Shown piece by piece: positions 18,801-42,672 of a stretch of DNA of 64,000 nucleotides (position 1 is the first letter of the stretch; each line of letters begins with the position of its first letter). This DNA comes from Brachyhypopomus gauderio (Eukaryota > Chordata > Actinopteri > Gymnotiformes > Hypopomidae). A program made the position numbers and the translations under genes. The notes beneath the pieces were generated by a model. That model saw only the letters and a list, made by a program, of their open reading frames with translations. It was not told the origin of the DNA and did not search any database. The DNA lies in the NCBI RefSeq assembly GCF_052324685.1, contig NC_135211.1:7918386-7982385 (forward strand), read 5' to 3'.

Positions 18801-21800
18801 TAAGCAGCGGGAACGCGCACGTTCTCTACAATTCGTATACTGACGCCAGCGGTCGTACCACAGGAGATGCAGCTGAATCCTTTCCGTGCTTGCTTTTAGT
18901 ATTTGTGGACATCCTTCTATCGTCTGAAGAGGATGGCATGGAACAGTCACCGGAGATTATTCACATAGTTCTTAACCACTACCGTTAGAACAACAGCCCA
19001 CATAACTTTGCTTAACCTGGCCTTATAACCTAGTCTTATAAGTGCATGATGTGCTATGCGTACATGCAAATTGTAGAACATGCATTTATATTAATCCTGC
19101 TTTATTTCTCTACTACTCTTACCAAACACGTTCTTTAGTATTTCAACGTTTCAAAATTTCAAACTTTTATAATTTTTGTTGTGTTGCCTAGACAGGTTTC
19201 CCGTGTTGTCTCCAGTCAGTTTCTTCGTAAGACCAGCCATGGCTTTATTATTTGGTGTCTGGATTTTGATTCCTGTAAATGTACAATGTCTGTAACATGT
19301 GCAATGTTGAATTAAATCTAAATCTAAAAAACTAAAAGTATCAAATTAAATTTAGAATAAGTGAACAAATGTAGCATGATTTATGGCTTTGCTTTTGAAG
19401 AAACTCATTTTAAATGGGAGGTGGAGATAGTAATTACATAAATATATCAATACAGCATGATAACTGATATAGGAGAATCCAAGACCAAGGGACTGGAAAT
19501 TATTTTCTTTTGCTTCCATTGGGGTGGTTTCTCCTTGTGTTAAAAATGTACTGAATAGAGTTGAATCCTCTTTCAAATACTGTATGTTAATATGTGCATA
19601 AATAGAATGTTTTTGCAGTTAAAAAATTTTCATTAAATAAATTGTCCATGCTGTTTTGATGAAGTTATTAAAGGATGTTGTACAAATGGCTCACGTAAGT
19701 CTATTCACATGAGTCTGTCCAACATGTTCACAGTCCCAGTAATGCTTAATTGGACAACCATTGTGAGCCAAGCAAGATTCTGTATTGGATTGGGGAAGTG
19801 TGTCACTGTTGCACTCACATAGGCATGGGCAAGGTTTCCATGGTAAAGTAGCTGCAGTTTGAATAAGTCATTATGACTGTCACTTAAACATATTTTAATC
19901 TTTTAATTACAGTGTCCACATAATCTCATCTATAACTGCCATTGTTTAAAAATCCTTTCAAATACATAATATCCATTAAAAACATAAAAACTGTTGAGAC
20001 ACATGAGACCACACAAATATCTATATTACAAAACAGCCTCAAATTATGATTTATTGCACATCCACTGATAATTATGACATACAATTGAACAGACCCATTT
20101 TGAACAAACAGAGTTGGAAAAAATTACAAAACTTGTTTTGCTTCTTATTTTCTTCTTTGTTTTACCACTGACAGGTTAATAATAAAAAGTCAGGCATAGC
20201 AGGCCAGTATGCATAGGCTTTGAGAAACATTCTCATATTTACCATCTTGCCAAACATGAATTCAGCATCTCAAAAATAACTTGTGAAGTAGTTTTTAAGT
20301 AACTGCACAGATACAATGACACAGCTAAATGCTTCTTACAGATCTGGAGCAGAAAACACCTCAGATAGCTGATAAAAAGGTATAAAACAAACAATTTCAG
20401 CCAAAAACATTTGATGCAAACATTAATTTGCAGTCCCTCACTGATCACAGATTTTACAGAAAGTGGAAATTGACAATTAAAGATCTTTACACATACAACA
20501 TTTTCCATCACCAAATATGGAAAAGAAGAGGTACTATGTTATTCATGTTGGCATCCTGTAATAAACAAGAAAAACAACAACATACTGCATGGTGAATAAC
20601 AAAAAATGATTTCCCTTCAAAACAAGGTGAATAATAAAATGATTTAATTTAGATGATGATACCTGAGAACCATAAACCAAGTAAATAAATTAATGCATGG
20701 CATGGATGAATAAAAAGTATTTTTGCACTTCTACAGAAAAGATTTGGAGTGGGGTTCAACATTGTGAATGTGTAGTTTTCATTTAGGGGTTCTAAACAAG
20801 ACCTTGACAGCTTAAATTTATGGTCATATGTCTCTCTGGTTAAGTTGAAATACCTTGTGTCATTATTGCTATAGGTTCATTAATTGAAGCTGTTAGTTAA
20901 TCAGACACAAAGCAAGCATGCTGACAGGATTGGAAAATGTGGATGAATTAAACATGTCTATGAAACTTCTGCTTACATATATATCAAGATAATTTAAACC
21001 AAGATATTTAGTTTAGTTAGCTAGGGTTAATTACAGCTAACCCAAATTAGCAATTATAAAAATGATCTCAGCTTTCACCAAAGAGTTAAGGACAGAAATA
21101 AACAAACGGTGTAGCCAACAAAAAATATGAATGCATTAATGCTCCTTCCTAAATTCCACATTGCATAACTAATCAATTATGATTTCAGGATGACATAATA
21201 TTTACAAAGTAGTTGTATGTTAGTTATTAGATTAGTACAATGTCCATAACATGCACAATCCTAAATTTAGATAACTTAAATTGATGAATCAAAACCCTTA
21301 CACCATTCCATGATTCAACATTTTTCATATGAAAAAACCGTCACTAAACAAATAGAAAACAAGAAACCTAAAGAAAAGCTGATGCAGTCAATTATGATTA
21401 AAACAATCAAATCTTTTTGAATGCTCACAAATTATTCACAGATAATAAACTGCTTTATTAATAATTTTCAAAATGATGAATAACAAATAACATTATAATA
21501 CAAACTTAAAACAGCAGTTAAAGTGTGTACATGGCTTTCTTTAGCAATGTGATTTAGCATGATTAAGTTCAACATACACAAGGGTTATCAGTAGTTTAAC
21601 TATCAGTTTATGTCAATGTGAAAAAAGTCAATCAGCAGTAATAAGACATTCTGAAACATACTGCATTTATTCTTGAAGTTTAAGGGTTAGGCTAGGGTTA
21701 TAAAAAGCTCAAACATGAATCAGTTGATTAGTCAGAACACATTCTGAAAGGACCTCATAATACACTTGCTAGTTAAGTATCCAGAATGTATAGTTTATGC

Positions 21801-21833
21801 TAATTTAACATACAACATTGTGGTAAAAATGGG

Positions 21834-21947
21834 CACACAGAGGGAATAAAGGTTAGACAAAAATGGCTTTAATCAGCATTTCTTGTTCAGCACACAGATG
21901 GAATAAAGGTTAGACAAAAATGGCTTTAATCAGCATTTCTTGTTCAG
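21834..21947. repeat. 57-bp tandem duplication
   Basis: The unit starting CACACAG and ending TTGTTCAG is present twice back to back (21834-21890 and 21891-21947). I see a single mismatch, so the duplication is recent. Confidence 0.9.
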
Positions 21948-23504
21948 CTGACAACAGTACCCTCACACAATGACCAAAATAATAGATTAAACAAATCTAT
22001 CCAAATAAATAAATAAATAAATAAATGCATTGTTTTGCTGGGTATTTTCATCCAGTTGTCCCCTCATTGTATCATTACATTATTTGTAGAAAAAAATCTT
22101 CTGGACTTAGACTTCAAGTTATAAGGAAAAGAAACCCAATCAGGCTGCCTTGCATTTTCAAAACATGTGACATTTGCAGAGGTGAATCCATTTTAAGACT
22201 TCACAGTCTACAAATTCCAGGCAACATCTTTTAATGTTACATGTTTTACCGCACTGTTCAAGACTAACAAATAATCTGACAAAAAAAAGTCAGTTAGTTC
22301 AAAGGACTTCCATCAGTATCCCACAAAACATGTATGAAGCCACAGGTGGAAATAGGCTGCATTTATTGAATGAAAAAGCACTTCTGAAATTCATACTTGA
22401 CATTCCAGTCTGCTTTATATTCCTACTTCAATATTAGTACTTCAATTCCTTTCCTATGACAAAAATACCAAAAAGTCATTTTCAAAAGGGACAATGTTTA
22501 GACTATTCTAGCTAGAGTAACTTGCTGTCCTATTTAAACACTTTAAAAAAGTATTTAGTACAATAAAGCTGATTGTCCGGTCTACTCTTTAATGTAACAA
22601 GTGTGGTAAGGCATGTTAAGCATAGTATTAAATAATAATAATATGCATTTTTTAACACTAATTAGCCACTGAACTGAGCAATTGCCTTATGTAAACATCA
22701 ACAAAGTTGAGAGTTTGAGTTTCATTACAGAGCCTCCTGACTGGCATAACAACATTAGATCAGGTGATGCATAATATCCCAAATTTGGATTAGGAACTAA
22801 AATATCTGTTTTGGTTCAAAATGTACAAATCTTCAGAAAACTTGATTATCCCCCCCACCCCCCAATTCTAAGTAAACAATTGACAAAGCTGCAAAGATAC
22901 ACACCACCCCAAACTTTGCTGTAACAAAGAGAAAAGATTATAGGCTTATACGATTATTTGCAACAACAAGTTTATGTTATATTAAAATTAATTCTTTATT
23001 ACATGGGACAAAACAGAACCACTTCTTTAAGACCTCTGATTTTTTTTAAAAGAGTGCAACCTAGTACATTTCATTTTGTTCATTCTACATGGCATCAATA
23101 AACCATAGCCTATTTTCTGTGGCTCAGGCACACATGCTAGTGTCATTGATGGTACTGCATCTTAAATTAAAAAAATAAAACAGAGAAGAAGAACAGAAAA
23201 GAAGAAAAAACTGTATCCTATTGAGTTTTGTGTTTCCTAAAAAGAAAACTGACCTGTTTTATAATAATGAGTACATCAGCCCTTTAATTTTAAAATACAA
23301 TGAAAAGATTTAGGAAGAATGCAAAATGTGATCACTCCAAGTCAGAAGGCAAATATAGCTGTTGGCTGATGTTTGGTAGAAATTAGGACTGGGTGATGGA
23401 AAAAAATAAAGAAAGGAAAGAGACACAGACAAATGGGTCGATCCTTTGGTACCTTTGGGCACGTGGCAGTACTGTGCTGGGTAAAAAAAAAAACTCATAC
23501 CGTT

Positions 23505-23506
<2 letters not shown>

Positions 23507-23541
<35 letters not shown>

Positions 23542-23543
23542 AA

Positions 23544-23577
<34 letters not shown>
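23507..23577. repeat. 33-base C run followed by (CA)n
   Basis: About 33 consecutive C (23507-23539) are followed by AAAACCA and then a (CA)n tract to 23577. Apparent ORFs on both strands here are Pro/Gly/Thr-His low-complexity translations and are not genes. The tract probably lies in src 3' UTR or flank. Confidence 0.85.
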
Positions 23578-23584
<7 letters not shown>

Positions 23585-23800
23585 CTTTGTACATGAGGGA
23601 GAAAGTGTTGTCTCCCCCTTCTCCCAAATGCACACAAACGTCTGCACAGTGGCACGTACCCACACATCTGGAGTTCAGTCTCCCTCAAAACACACACACA
23701 CTCCTCATACATGATGGGGAGAGATTTTCACCCAAAATATAAAAACTCGCAGACGCACGTACCCACAGCTTGGATCCCCATCTACCAACACCAAAAATCT

Positions 23801-34546
<10,746 letters not shown>

Positions 34547-35210
34547 TGGAAGGCCTGAGGAAAAGGAAGGAAGACAACCAGTTGTTAGATAAATGAAAAC
34601 TCAGTGTTAAAATTGTTACCAAGAGGACACGATAGATTTTCCTAAAGTACAAGCTGGAGGTGCAGGATCAAAGCCAGTGGACACTGCATTTTAATAAGCC
34701 CACAGCATCTACCATCTGGTGCCATTGCCATTTCAGTTGAAATTGATTGAATTACCAAAGCTTGTTTGTGTGCACAACCCAAAAGTGATTTTTTGTTCTC
34801 TGAAGACACTGATCAGATGGAACTCCCCCCCCCTCAAAGGCACAGAACAGGTGCTTCATTCAGTCATACCATCCATGCAATTACCATCTAGTTAAAACAT
34901 TAAACTGATCTCTCTATTAGAAATACAGTTTTGGGTAGTGTGACAGCACAGAGACAAGCTTAAATGTAAGGTAGTAAAAGTGGTAAATCTGTTTAAAAAG
35001 TGTTACCAAACTGCAATTAATCAATACACTCCAATACAACTAAAAGCCCCCATGAATTAGCATGCAGATAAACATCAAGTCACAAAAGTGCTGACTTGTG
35101 GCCTGTTAATAGTACAAATAATATTTCTGTGATGCCATGTTTCTGCTGGCACTGTTGATGTTAACTCAGTGTGGCGGGTGCCATTATTATTATGCTTTTT
35201 TGTATAGCCT

Positions 35211-35510
35211 TATGGGGGCTGTCATGGTCCTGTGGTAGGGACCTGGTCTTGTGACCGGAGGGTCATGGGTTCGATTCCCAGGTCTGAAGCCATGACTGAG
35301 GTGCCCTTGAGCAAGCCACCTAACCCCAACTGCTCCCCGGGTGCCAGGCTAGGGCTGCCCACCGCTCTGGGCATGTGTGCACCACAGCCCCCTAGTAATC
35401 ACTAGTGTGTGTTTGTGTGTGTTTTAATTGCACAGATGGGTAAATGCGAAGGACAAATTTCGATTGCGGTGAAAAATCACAATTGACAAATATGGCACAT
35501 TTCACATTGT
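35211..35510 (+). mobile_element. tRNA-derived SINE, second copy
   Basis: Same family as 8722-9034: GGGGCTGTCATGGTCC head, B-box GGTTCGATTCC, shared GC-rich body (CCACCGCTCTGGGCATGTG), (GT)n segment and a tail ending in ATATGGCACATTTC. The tRNA-like head cannot form a complete modern tRNA. Confidence 0.85.
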
Positions 35511-36527
35511 CTTTCCTGCTGTTTGTCAAAGTAAAGATGTTGTACTTGTACATATTCATTTCTCAGTAAATGTTTAAGGAGGATAGGTGGAAAAGATAAA
35601 TGAGTATGAGCCTTTCTGGTTTCAGAAAAACTTGAAAAACTTCAGGAAAAAAAATTTGGCTTGTTAAAAGTCGTTCCATGTTATCTGCTTCTAACACAAC
35701 ATATCAACTATTGAATTTTCATTTGCTGCATAATAATATCCCTGCCCATGACACTGCAGCAGAGATGAAAGAGATATGTTATTCACATCACATTTACATT
35801 CACATCACATTTACATTGTAAATGTAAATGTAAACGTTATTCACATCACCTTCACATTGGGTCACATTTCTTAAGGATAATATATTTTTTAACTAGAATC
35901 AAATTAATCAAAAGCATAATCTAATTAAAGCACATAGTCAGTAAATAAAAATGAAGTTACAATATATAAACCAGACAGTGTGAGATTCATGAGGCAACAG
36001 GCTGCAGTGGCTGAACTCGCGCCATCACCTTTAGTGACTAATTTGAAGATTCTTTCCAAGCTCCCAAAATGATTCCAAGTTGTTTGTTATGCTATACCAG
36101 TACCATGAGGTTAGACTGATTTGGCAACACAAAGAACAGTAAAATAAAACAACACTGTGAAAACAAATGATCAAATACAATGATGGAAAATTTGTGTTCT
36201 GCTACAGTGGTCGCAGTGCACCTTTGTAATCATTATGGGAAATAATTATTATTTTGTGATTGGAGAAGTGGGAGGTGACCGACAGGAATAGCCTGTCTGA
36301 CTGATTTCTTTGGTAGTGGAAATACAACACTTCTGGCAAATTTGTTGTACTTTCAAAGCAAGCAAGCAATCTTTCAAACAGATGTGATAAACCCAATGCC
36401 TTTTCTTTGTATTTTTAGGCACTAATAAATGTAAATCTCCCAACATGCTCTGCACTCACACTTTTGTACTATTAAAAGAAAGCTATGAAATTGGAATCTT
36501 GAGAAAGTGACAAATTATGTAAAGCTA

Positions 36528-37498
36528 GTATCAAATCAAATCAAATATATTTGTATAGCGCTTTTCACAACATATGTTGTCACAAAGCGCTTTACAGGAT
36601 TTACAAGGTTAACAATACTATGGGTCCAAATCCCTAATGAGCAAGCCAAAGGCGACAGTGGCAAAGAAAAACTCCCTAGATGGTGGGGAATAGGAAGAAA
36701 CCTTGGGAGGACCAAGACTCAAAAGGGAACCCATCCTCCATTGGACGGCCCGTTAACACACAAATTACACAAAAACAAATTATACAGATGAATACACAAG
36801 TTACAAACAAATCACATAATCAGGCTAAGTATAAGATAACTAGAATGAAAGTTCTGTGTGTTGATATTGTCAATGTAAATGTCTTATGATGAACGCCAGG
36901 TTTTCATTCCGTGTCGGAGTGATGATACTGGTATTGTAGGCTCCAACTGCAGTGTTACTCCCCAAGTGAACCTCGGAGAAGAAAGATATGTGATGTGGTA
37001 AATATGTAAAAGATTATTCAAAGGCCAAACTAAACAGATAAGTCTTTAGTTGAGTTTTAAACATTAAGACTGTGTCTGAGTCCCGAATAAAGGCAGGAAG
37101 ATTATTCCACAGTTGTGGAGCTTTAAAAGAAAAGGCTCTTCCACCTGCTGTGATCTTTTGATCCTAGGAACAGTTAATAAGCCTGCATACTGTGAACGAA
37201 GTGAACGTGCTGGGTTGTAATGATCAATAAGTTCACTAAGATACTCTGGAGCTAAGCCATGCAGTGTTTTATATGTTAATAAAAGTATTTTATAGTCAAT
37301 ACGGAATCTAACTGGCAGCCAATGTAATGATGATAGTACAGGACTAATGTGATCAAATTTTTTAGTTTTCGTTAAAACTCGCGCTGCTGCGTTCTGAACC
37401 AGCTGGAGTTTGTTTTGTTTGATTATGTTAGCTTGTTCGTATATCCAGACTGTAAATTTGTATGTGGAATAGTATATGTAGTTTGCTACAATATCCAT
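36528..37498 (-). mobile_element. 5'-truncated L2/CR1-like LINE with 3' UTR and pentanucleotide tail
   Basis: The minus-strand frame 37064-37498 encodes a reverse transcriptase C-terminus: QNAAARVLT, PVLSSLHWLPV, FRIDYKILLL and GLAPEYLSEL. It is followed by a 3' UTR containing AAAGCGCT-type inverted motifs and ends in (ATTTG)n at about 36528-36550. It is a different family from the LINE at 11080. Confidence 0.8.
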
Positions 37499-39749
37499 TA
37501 TGAACTCAATTCATTAGCCACATCAAAAAAAGTAATTTGTGTAAGGAACAATTAACTAAGCAAGATGCACTATATCACTGTAAAGTGTCAAAGAATTTTG
37601 GAAGCGAATGCCAAAAACTGCTCTGTAAAAAAACAATTATAAAAGCAGGTCTAGACTGCTTCACTGTTCTCATTTTAATAGCCAATGTGGTTGTCTGAAT
37701 TCAATTTGAGGTAAAAACGACAATTTACTGAACACCTAGTGGGAGAGTAAACTGTCATTGTCTATTTTACTTACATAATCTCAAGTTAGAGAAAAAAGTA
37801 CAAGAGAAAGACAGAAAACAGCTACATCTGAGTCTAAAAGTGAAATTCACTTTCATAAGAAATGTGGACAGACTGGAATTAACCACACCTATTTAACTAA
37901 CCGTCAGAAAGAAGAGAAATATACAACACCCCCACAAACCTTTGAAGGAGAAACAAGCATTTGTACACCTAGTGCATTCAAAGTTTTGACTCTGGGTAAT
38001 TATAAGATGAAAAAAAAACTGTGTATCTAATTTTTTACTGAGAGCATGTCATACTAGTTTTTCTTTAGAAAACAAAATAAAATAATTTTCAACTGAGCCT
38101 ATTTTCGTTGGGTTATTAATTATAAATATATAAGAACATAAGATAGTATAATCTTCTGTTTATGCCATAAACACATTCGCTGTGTGGAAAACTGTATCTG
38201 CAAAATAAAAGAAACACTTCCTCCACACATTACTTTTATATGTAGCTGGTTTTTCTTTTGGCTAGAAAACTGTAAAACAGACAAACCTATGCAAAACAAG
38301 CTCCTGGAATGCATATTACACACTCTCAACAAGTCTTGACGATTTCACCACACACCCTACATGCAATGAATGGAGGCTTGTTGGTGGGTGTTGCCAGTGA
38401 CATTTGTTGTAATATGACTAAAGCAGCAATGTCCAAAGGATCCAGGCCTACTCTACTTCCACAGACACAGACTGCCTATACCCCCCCTCCAACCTCCCAC
38501 CCCCCTCACCAAAAGCTACCAGATTCAAGATTCTTTTGTTTACAATTACAGTTATTTAGATTTACATATTGTTTATAACATTAAATGGAACAACAAAATC
38601 ACCAGAATGCAGAATTTAATCCTAATAAAAGACCAGAAAAGTAAAGGGCATGTATCTATTTATTGAATAAAGGCAGTGCTACCTTGACACCATAAAAGGG
38701 TGTCTATGTCAGGAGAAGCTTCAGGTGGTGTTCTTAAAGCACCTCTGCACATATTTACTGGCCACAGCCTGCATTCTAGCAATTAAGCACTGCAAAACAG
38801 TAGTGCTACACTCAAAGACATGACATAAACTGTCCCATATTTCTGTTGAGATGCTTTTGCAAAAGAGAGGCCAGTGTAGTCTTACATAATGTCTATATAA
38901 TGACCCCTCCACATGAAAGGACCAATGCTTAATAAAATATGAATTCAGATGATTGTTAATGTAAGTGTTAAGAGTGGGTATAGAAGGTCCCATATGTGCT
39001 TTGTACATATAATACGTAAAGATAACTCTTGGTGACTGACAATCCCTATAACATGAGAAATAGCCGTTCTAAATAAACCAACTAACAAACTATCAGTTCT
39101 TAATTCTGTGGTACTTTGTGGCTTTCTCTGATTTACAATCACTTAATTTGCAAAATGATTTACAAGGTTTACAAGGTTAACATTCATTTATTCTTTACTC
39201 ATGATTACTGCATGCATCATACTGCTCTTTGCTTGTGAGGGGCTCATACATGGGATGATACATAGAAAATATGGATGCACACATTTATGGATGCACACTC
39301 CATGGAGCACAAACTTATTTTGAAATACACAATTGCACACCCACAACTGTGTGCATTCAATTAAATTGCAGGTCTAAAGTAAATAAAATGCTTGGGATGG
39401 AAGGAATGACGACAAAGTCACCAACACAAAATGATCAGAGTGAATGAATTTTCAAAGACCGTAGATGGTTTTGAGAGAACAATGTCGCATGCTGATCCTT
39501 ACAGGGAGGTCTGCTATAAACACTCAGTGGGAGGCTAAACCAAGGAGAGGTAAACAAACGATTCTTTAGGCTCCAGAAGTCGGCTACTGTATCCATTTGC
39601 ACAGAGTTGGTAACAGAGCCAGGCGCTAGCCTGGCGCAAATGCAATTCACCATGTGTTGCCACTTGTCTGTAACATGACAATGTCTGGTGGACAGTTCCA
39701 ATCAGTTGTAAGTGAATTCACTGGCACGGGCCACGTTTGATTAAACAGG

Positions 39750-40600
39750 GTTAGGGTTAGATACACGATTTATCCGCGTGAATTTGTAGAGGAGCAAGTA
39801 CAGAAAAAAAACTCATTGTATCTGAATAAGCGTGAGCGTTTTCATTTATAATCACTGTTGCAAAGACGAAAACAAACCAGTTTGTTGTATGCCGTATTAC
39901 TGAAGTAGTAAAGACTAGTGATGATTTTTTACTCACCGTATCAGTGTCAGTGACTTGATTATTAACCTAATCAAAGGTAACGATGTGCCAGTCAAATCCC
40001 CTCCCTGGGCGTCATTAAGGATTTTGAGATGTGCAATGCGTTAGTGGACAAATAAAACAAAAAATTGTTTCATTTGTCGATAAATCCCATTCGTTGAATC
40101 CAAGCGGTGCTAGGTCATGACGGGAAATGCCGAGGGGAACAGAGGGCACAACTCAGACTGCGACGATCCGGCTGGAAAATACACACGGAACTCAAGGGAG
40201 AGGCGTACATGCGTTTTTTGGATTCGGTTTTATGGAATCTTACACGATAGATTCAGAAAGTCAGTGACTGAATTGTTGTGGGAGAAAGACCAATGTACCA
40301 CAACAAGGCTGATATGGTGAAAACCAGCTTTCTCAAAGCACGAATGCTCTGCATAGCTGACGAAACGAGAAAGCACAACTGTGATAGGAAGGAATTTTTA
40401 CGTAACTAGATCGTGTTGTGAATTGGCTTTAACGTAGACTTTGCCCAAGGCATTTGTGAACTTACGCGTAGAAGTATGGGCTCTGACGCACGCCCAAATT
40501 TGTGCAGATGTGCGCGATTCTAGTGCCGCGCACACGTAGTCTACGTTCCTCGCGACCAGACAAGCATTATTATTGTCGTTTTATTCTACGTAATTAGGCC
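39750..40600 (-). promoter_or_regulatory. Candidate src promoter/non-coding first exon zone
   Basis: A GC- and CpG-richer patch upstream of src coding exon 1, which must be preceded by a spliced leader. No TATA box or defined exon was identified, so this is positional inference only. Confidence 0.2.
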
Positions 40601-41483
40601 TACTCTCTGATTAATTGACGAACAGACCATCCGTAGTTTTTTGTGATCTGCAGCGATTTTCTTCATTTCGTAAGGATTAACTTCAGTCCAATTAAGTAGG
40701 CCTACTTTTATAAACAACCGTCTTGACTATTTAAAAAATGATCCATTTGCACCCAATTTTATGTTCAGTGGCAGGCATTGTTTCTAATGTATATAAACAT
40801 ATTATCAAGGCCTTGGTTATTTTGTACCAGTGCCTCGAATGTGTCTCTAAAATCAGAGTTCAATATATTTCCTGATTGATGATAAAATACCTCACTGGAC
40901 ATCTGTTCATGTATAAAGTTGATTTTTAATTTATCATAACTGATCATTAAAAATGTGTTTACATACACAGCTTAATTAAAATATCATATATATCTTTAAT
41001 ATACAAAGCCTGGATATAGTTTTAGTGAGGTACTGATCTTACCCAGGTCATTTAAACACAATACAGAGAAAAATGGCTTGCACTGAAGGACTATGGCTTA
41101 CAAAGTGCAGACCCAGGCACCTACATACAAGCTGTGACACTTTAGCGTGATAATCAAATGCTATGAATAATTTATTTCCACCCTAAACTATGTATATTCT
41201 TTTGTTCATTAAATATCATGCCACATGTAAATGTAAATAAATACAAAGTATATTTGAGTGAAACACTGCAATGTTTTCTTAATTAAACCTAGTTATTATT
41301 TTGCATAATGTTTATGTATTTTTTCCAGTGTTTTTGTTTTTCCATATCATAATGTTTCCTTTATTGTCATTAGTGGCAAAAAGTTTATTAGAGGAAATTA
41401 TAATGTGTGTATAAAAGATGAGTCTGACAATATTGCAGTGATTACATTAAATGAGTATGCAACCAGGCACTATGTATTTACAT

Positions 41484-41485
<2 letters not shown>

Positions 41486-41541
<56 letters not shown>
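41486..41541. repeat. (TA)n microsatellite
   Basis: About 28 TA units directly downstream of the gpr182 stop codon. Confidence 0.95.
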
Positions 41542-41547
<6 letters not shown>

Positions 41548-41616
41548 TTGAGGACAGCACAAATGTGTGGGAAATGCCTAAAACATGGATCTGCAACTGG
41601 ATGTCTGATTTTATCC

Positions 41617-42672
41617 TTATGATTGGCTAGTGCTGTTTTCCACCCCATTGCTTGCTTTTGTTCCAGTTGCTGTAGCGACACCTTGGGGGTTCCCATGCTG
41701 ATCCATTCCTTGCTTAGATACTGCATCTTGTGGCAAGTGATGCAATATAATATTGACAAGTTTACCACGGAAACTCCTGCTCAGAAAACTGTAGAAGATG
41801 GGATTAGCCAAGCAGTGAAGAAAAGTGCTGGCCCTTATCACCTTGTAGGAGAGGGAAAGATGATTAAGTGCAATGCAGTCAAACAGGTTGGTGTTCAGAG
41901 TGTCTGCCAGTATGATCAGCATCGTTATCTGGAATGGCAGCCAGCACACCACGAACACCAGGGAATACAGGTGCAGGAACCACACATTGGCTGTTTTACG
42001 GGCTTGCACCTCAGAGGATGCTCGCACGGCTCGGGCTGCCAGCACATTTGAGATGATTATGGTGCAGGCCGGCACGACGAACTGCACAAGGAAATGGACG
42101 ATGATAATCGTGTGGTACCATTCCTCGTGGGAATGTTCCGGCAGGAAGAAGCAACCCGGCTCATCCCATTCTACGACATGCAGGTGGACCGTCTCCAGTG
42201 AACTCAAACACAGCGACAGTGTCCAGATGAGGGCACAGATTACTGCCCTCTTGCATTTCTCTGGTATACCACCGACCTGAGGCATCGAGCCATGACGCAG
42301 CGCCAGATAACGCTCAGCTGACATGTAAGCGAGGAACAGCGAGCTGGCGTACACATTGGTTATGATGGCTAGGTTGGAAAAGCGGCAGAGGAAGTGTCCC
42401 CACAGCCAGACGTGGTCCAGAATCTCCTCAAGCATGTTCACAGGCAACATAACCATAATCATGGTGTCTGCCAGGCTCATGTTGAGTAGGCAGAAGAGCA
42501 CGGTGTTGCGTGAATGCCGACGCAGCCAGTTAACCCACACCACCAGCATGTTCATCGTCAGGCCCAAAATGAAGATAAACAGGTACATGAGGAACAGGCC
42601 AGTCACTTCGGCAACGAAGTGAACATTAATGTTGCAAATAGGCCAAATTGTCTCATTGTAGTGGTAGTCCAT
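41617..42672 (-). CDS. gpr182: G-protein-coupled receptor 182-like (atypical chemokine receptor)
   Basis: An intact 351-codon frame on the minus strand with seven hydrophobic segments. The N-terminus has an NET glycosylation sequon. TM1 contains GLTMNMLVVWVNW, TM2 has the conserved Asp in NMSLADT, and an extracellular Trp motif WLWGHFLCRF follows. The position of the DRY motif is ERY. TM6 has CWLPFQ, TM7 has NPIFYSF, then a helix-8 FRGKLVN. The TM1, WLWG-CRF, ETVHLHVVE and tail LHHLPQD segments match GPR182 (ACKR5), an endothelial receptor that scavenges chemokines rather than signalling through G proteins. An AG acceptor 4 bases upstream of the ATG and a strong GT donor near 43369 suggest a non-coding 5' exon. 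The gene is about 1.4 kb downstream of pip4k2c on the same strand. Confidence 0.85.
   Translation of the reverse strand: MDYHYNETIWPICNINVHFVAEVTGLFLMYLFIFILGLTMNMLVVWVNWLRRHSRNTVLFCLLNMSLADTMIMVMLPVNMLEEILDHVWLWGHFLCRFSNLAIITNVYASSLFLAYMSAERYLALRHGSMPQVGGIPEKCKRAVICALIWTLSLCLSSLETVHLHVVEWDEPGCFFLPEHSHEEWYHTIIIVHFLVQFVVPACTIIISNVLAARAVRASSEVQARKTANVWFLHLYSLVFVVCWLPFQITMLIILADTLNTNLFDCIALNHLSLSYKVIRASTFLHCLANPIFYSFLSRSFRGKLVNIILHHLPQDAVSKQGMDQHGNPQGVATATGTKASNGVENSTSQS

Larger units (their letters stand above)
18801..23800. other. Region between ube2v1 and the src stop codon; likely includes src 3' UTR
   Basis: No coding exon or recognisable transposon was found. It is AT-rich with short ORFs only. 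It carries a 57-bp tandem duplication (21834-21947), an (AAAT)n tract near 22005-22025 and, near the src end, a long C run followed by (CA)n. Part of it is expected to be src 3' UTR because transcription runs leftwards out of 23801. Confidence 0.45.
34547..41616. other. src 5' leader region and intergenic sequence up to gpr182
   Basis: No coding exon recognised. It holds a SINE (35211-35510), a LINE fragment (36528-37498), small direct repeats near 35780-35850, and a CpG-richer, less AT-rich patch around 39750-40600 that could hold the src promoter and non-coding first exon. There is a (TA)n tract at 41486-41541. The apparent switch from human chromosome 20 to chromosome 12 synteny falls within this stretch. 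Confidence 0.45.

Noticed and set aside
23310-23714. Open frames rich in Pro/Gly/His/Thr on both strands
   Set aside because: Pure translation of the C run and CA tract.
41623-42280. Open frames of 142 and 135 codons on the plus strand
   Set aside because: They are antisense shadows of gpr182 with no family resemblance.
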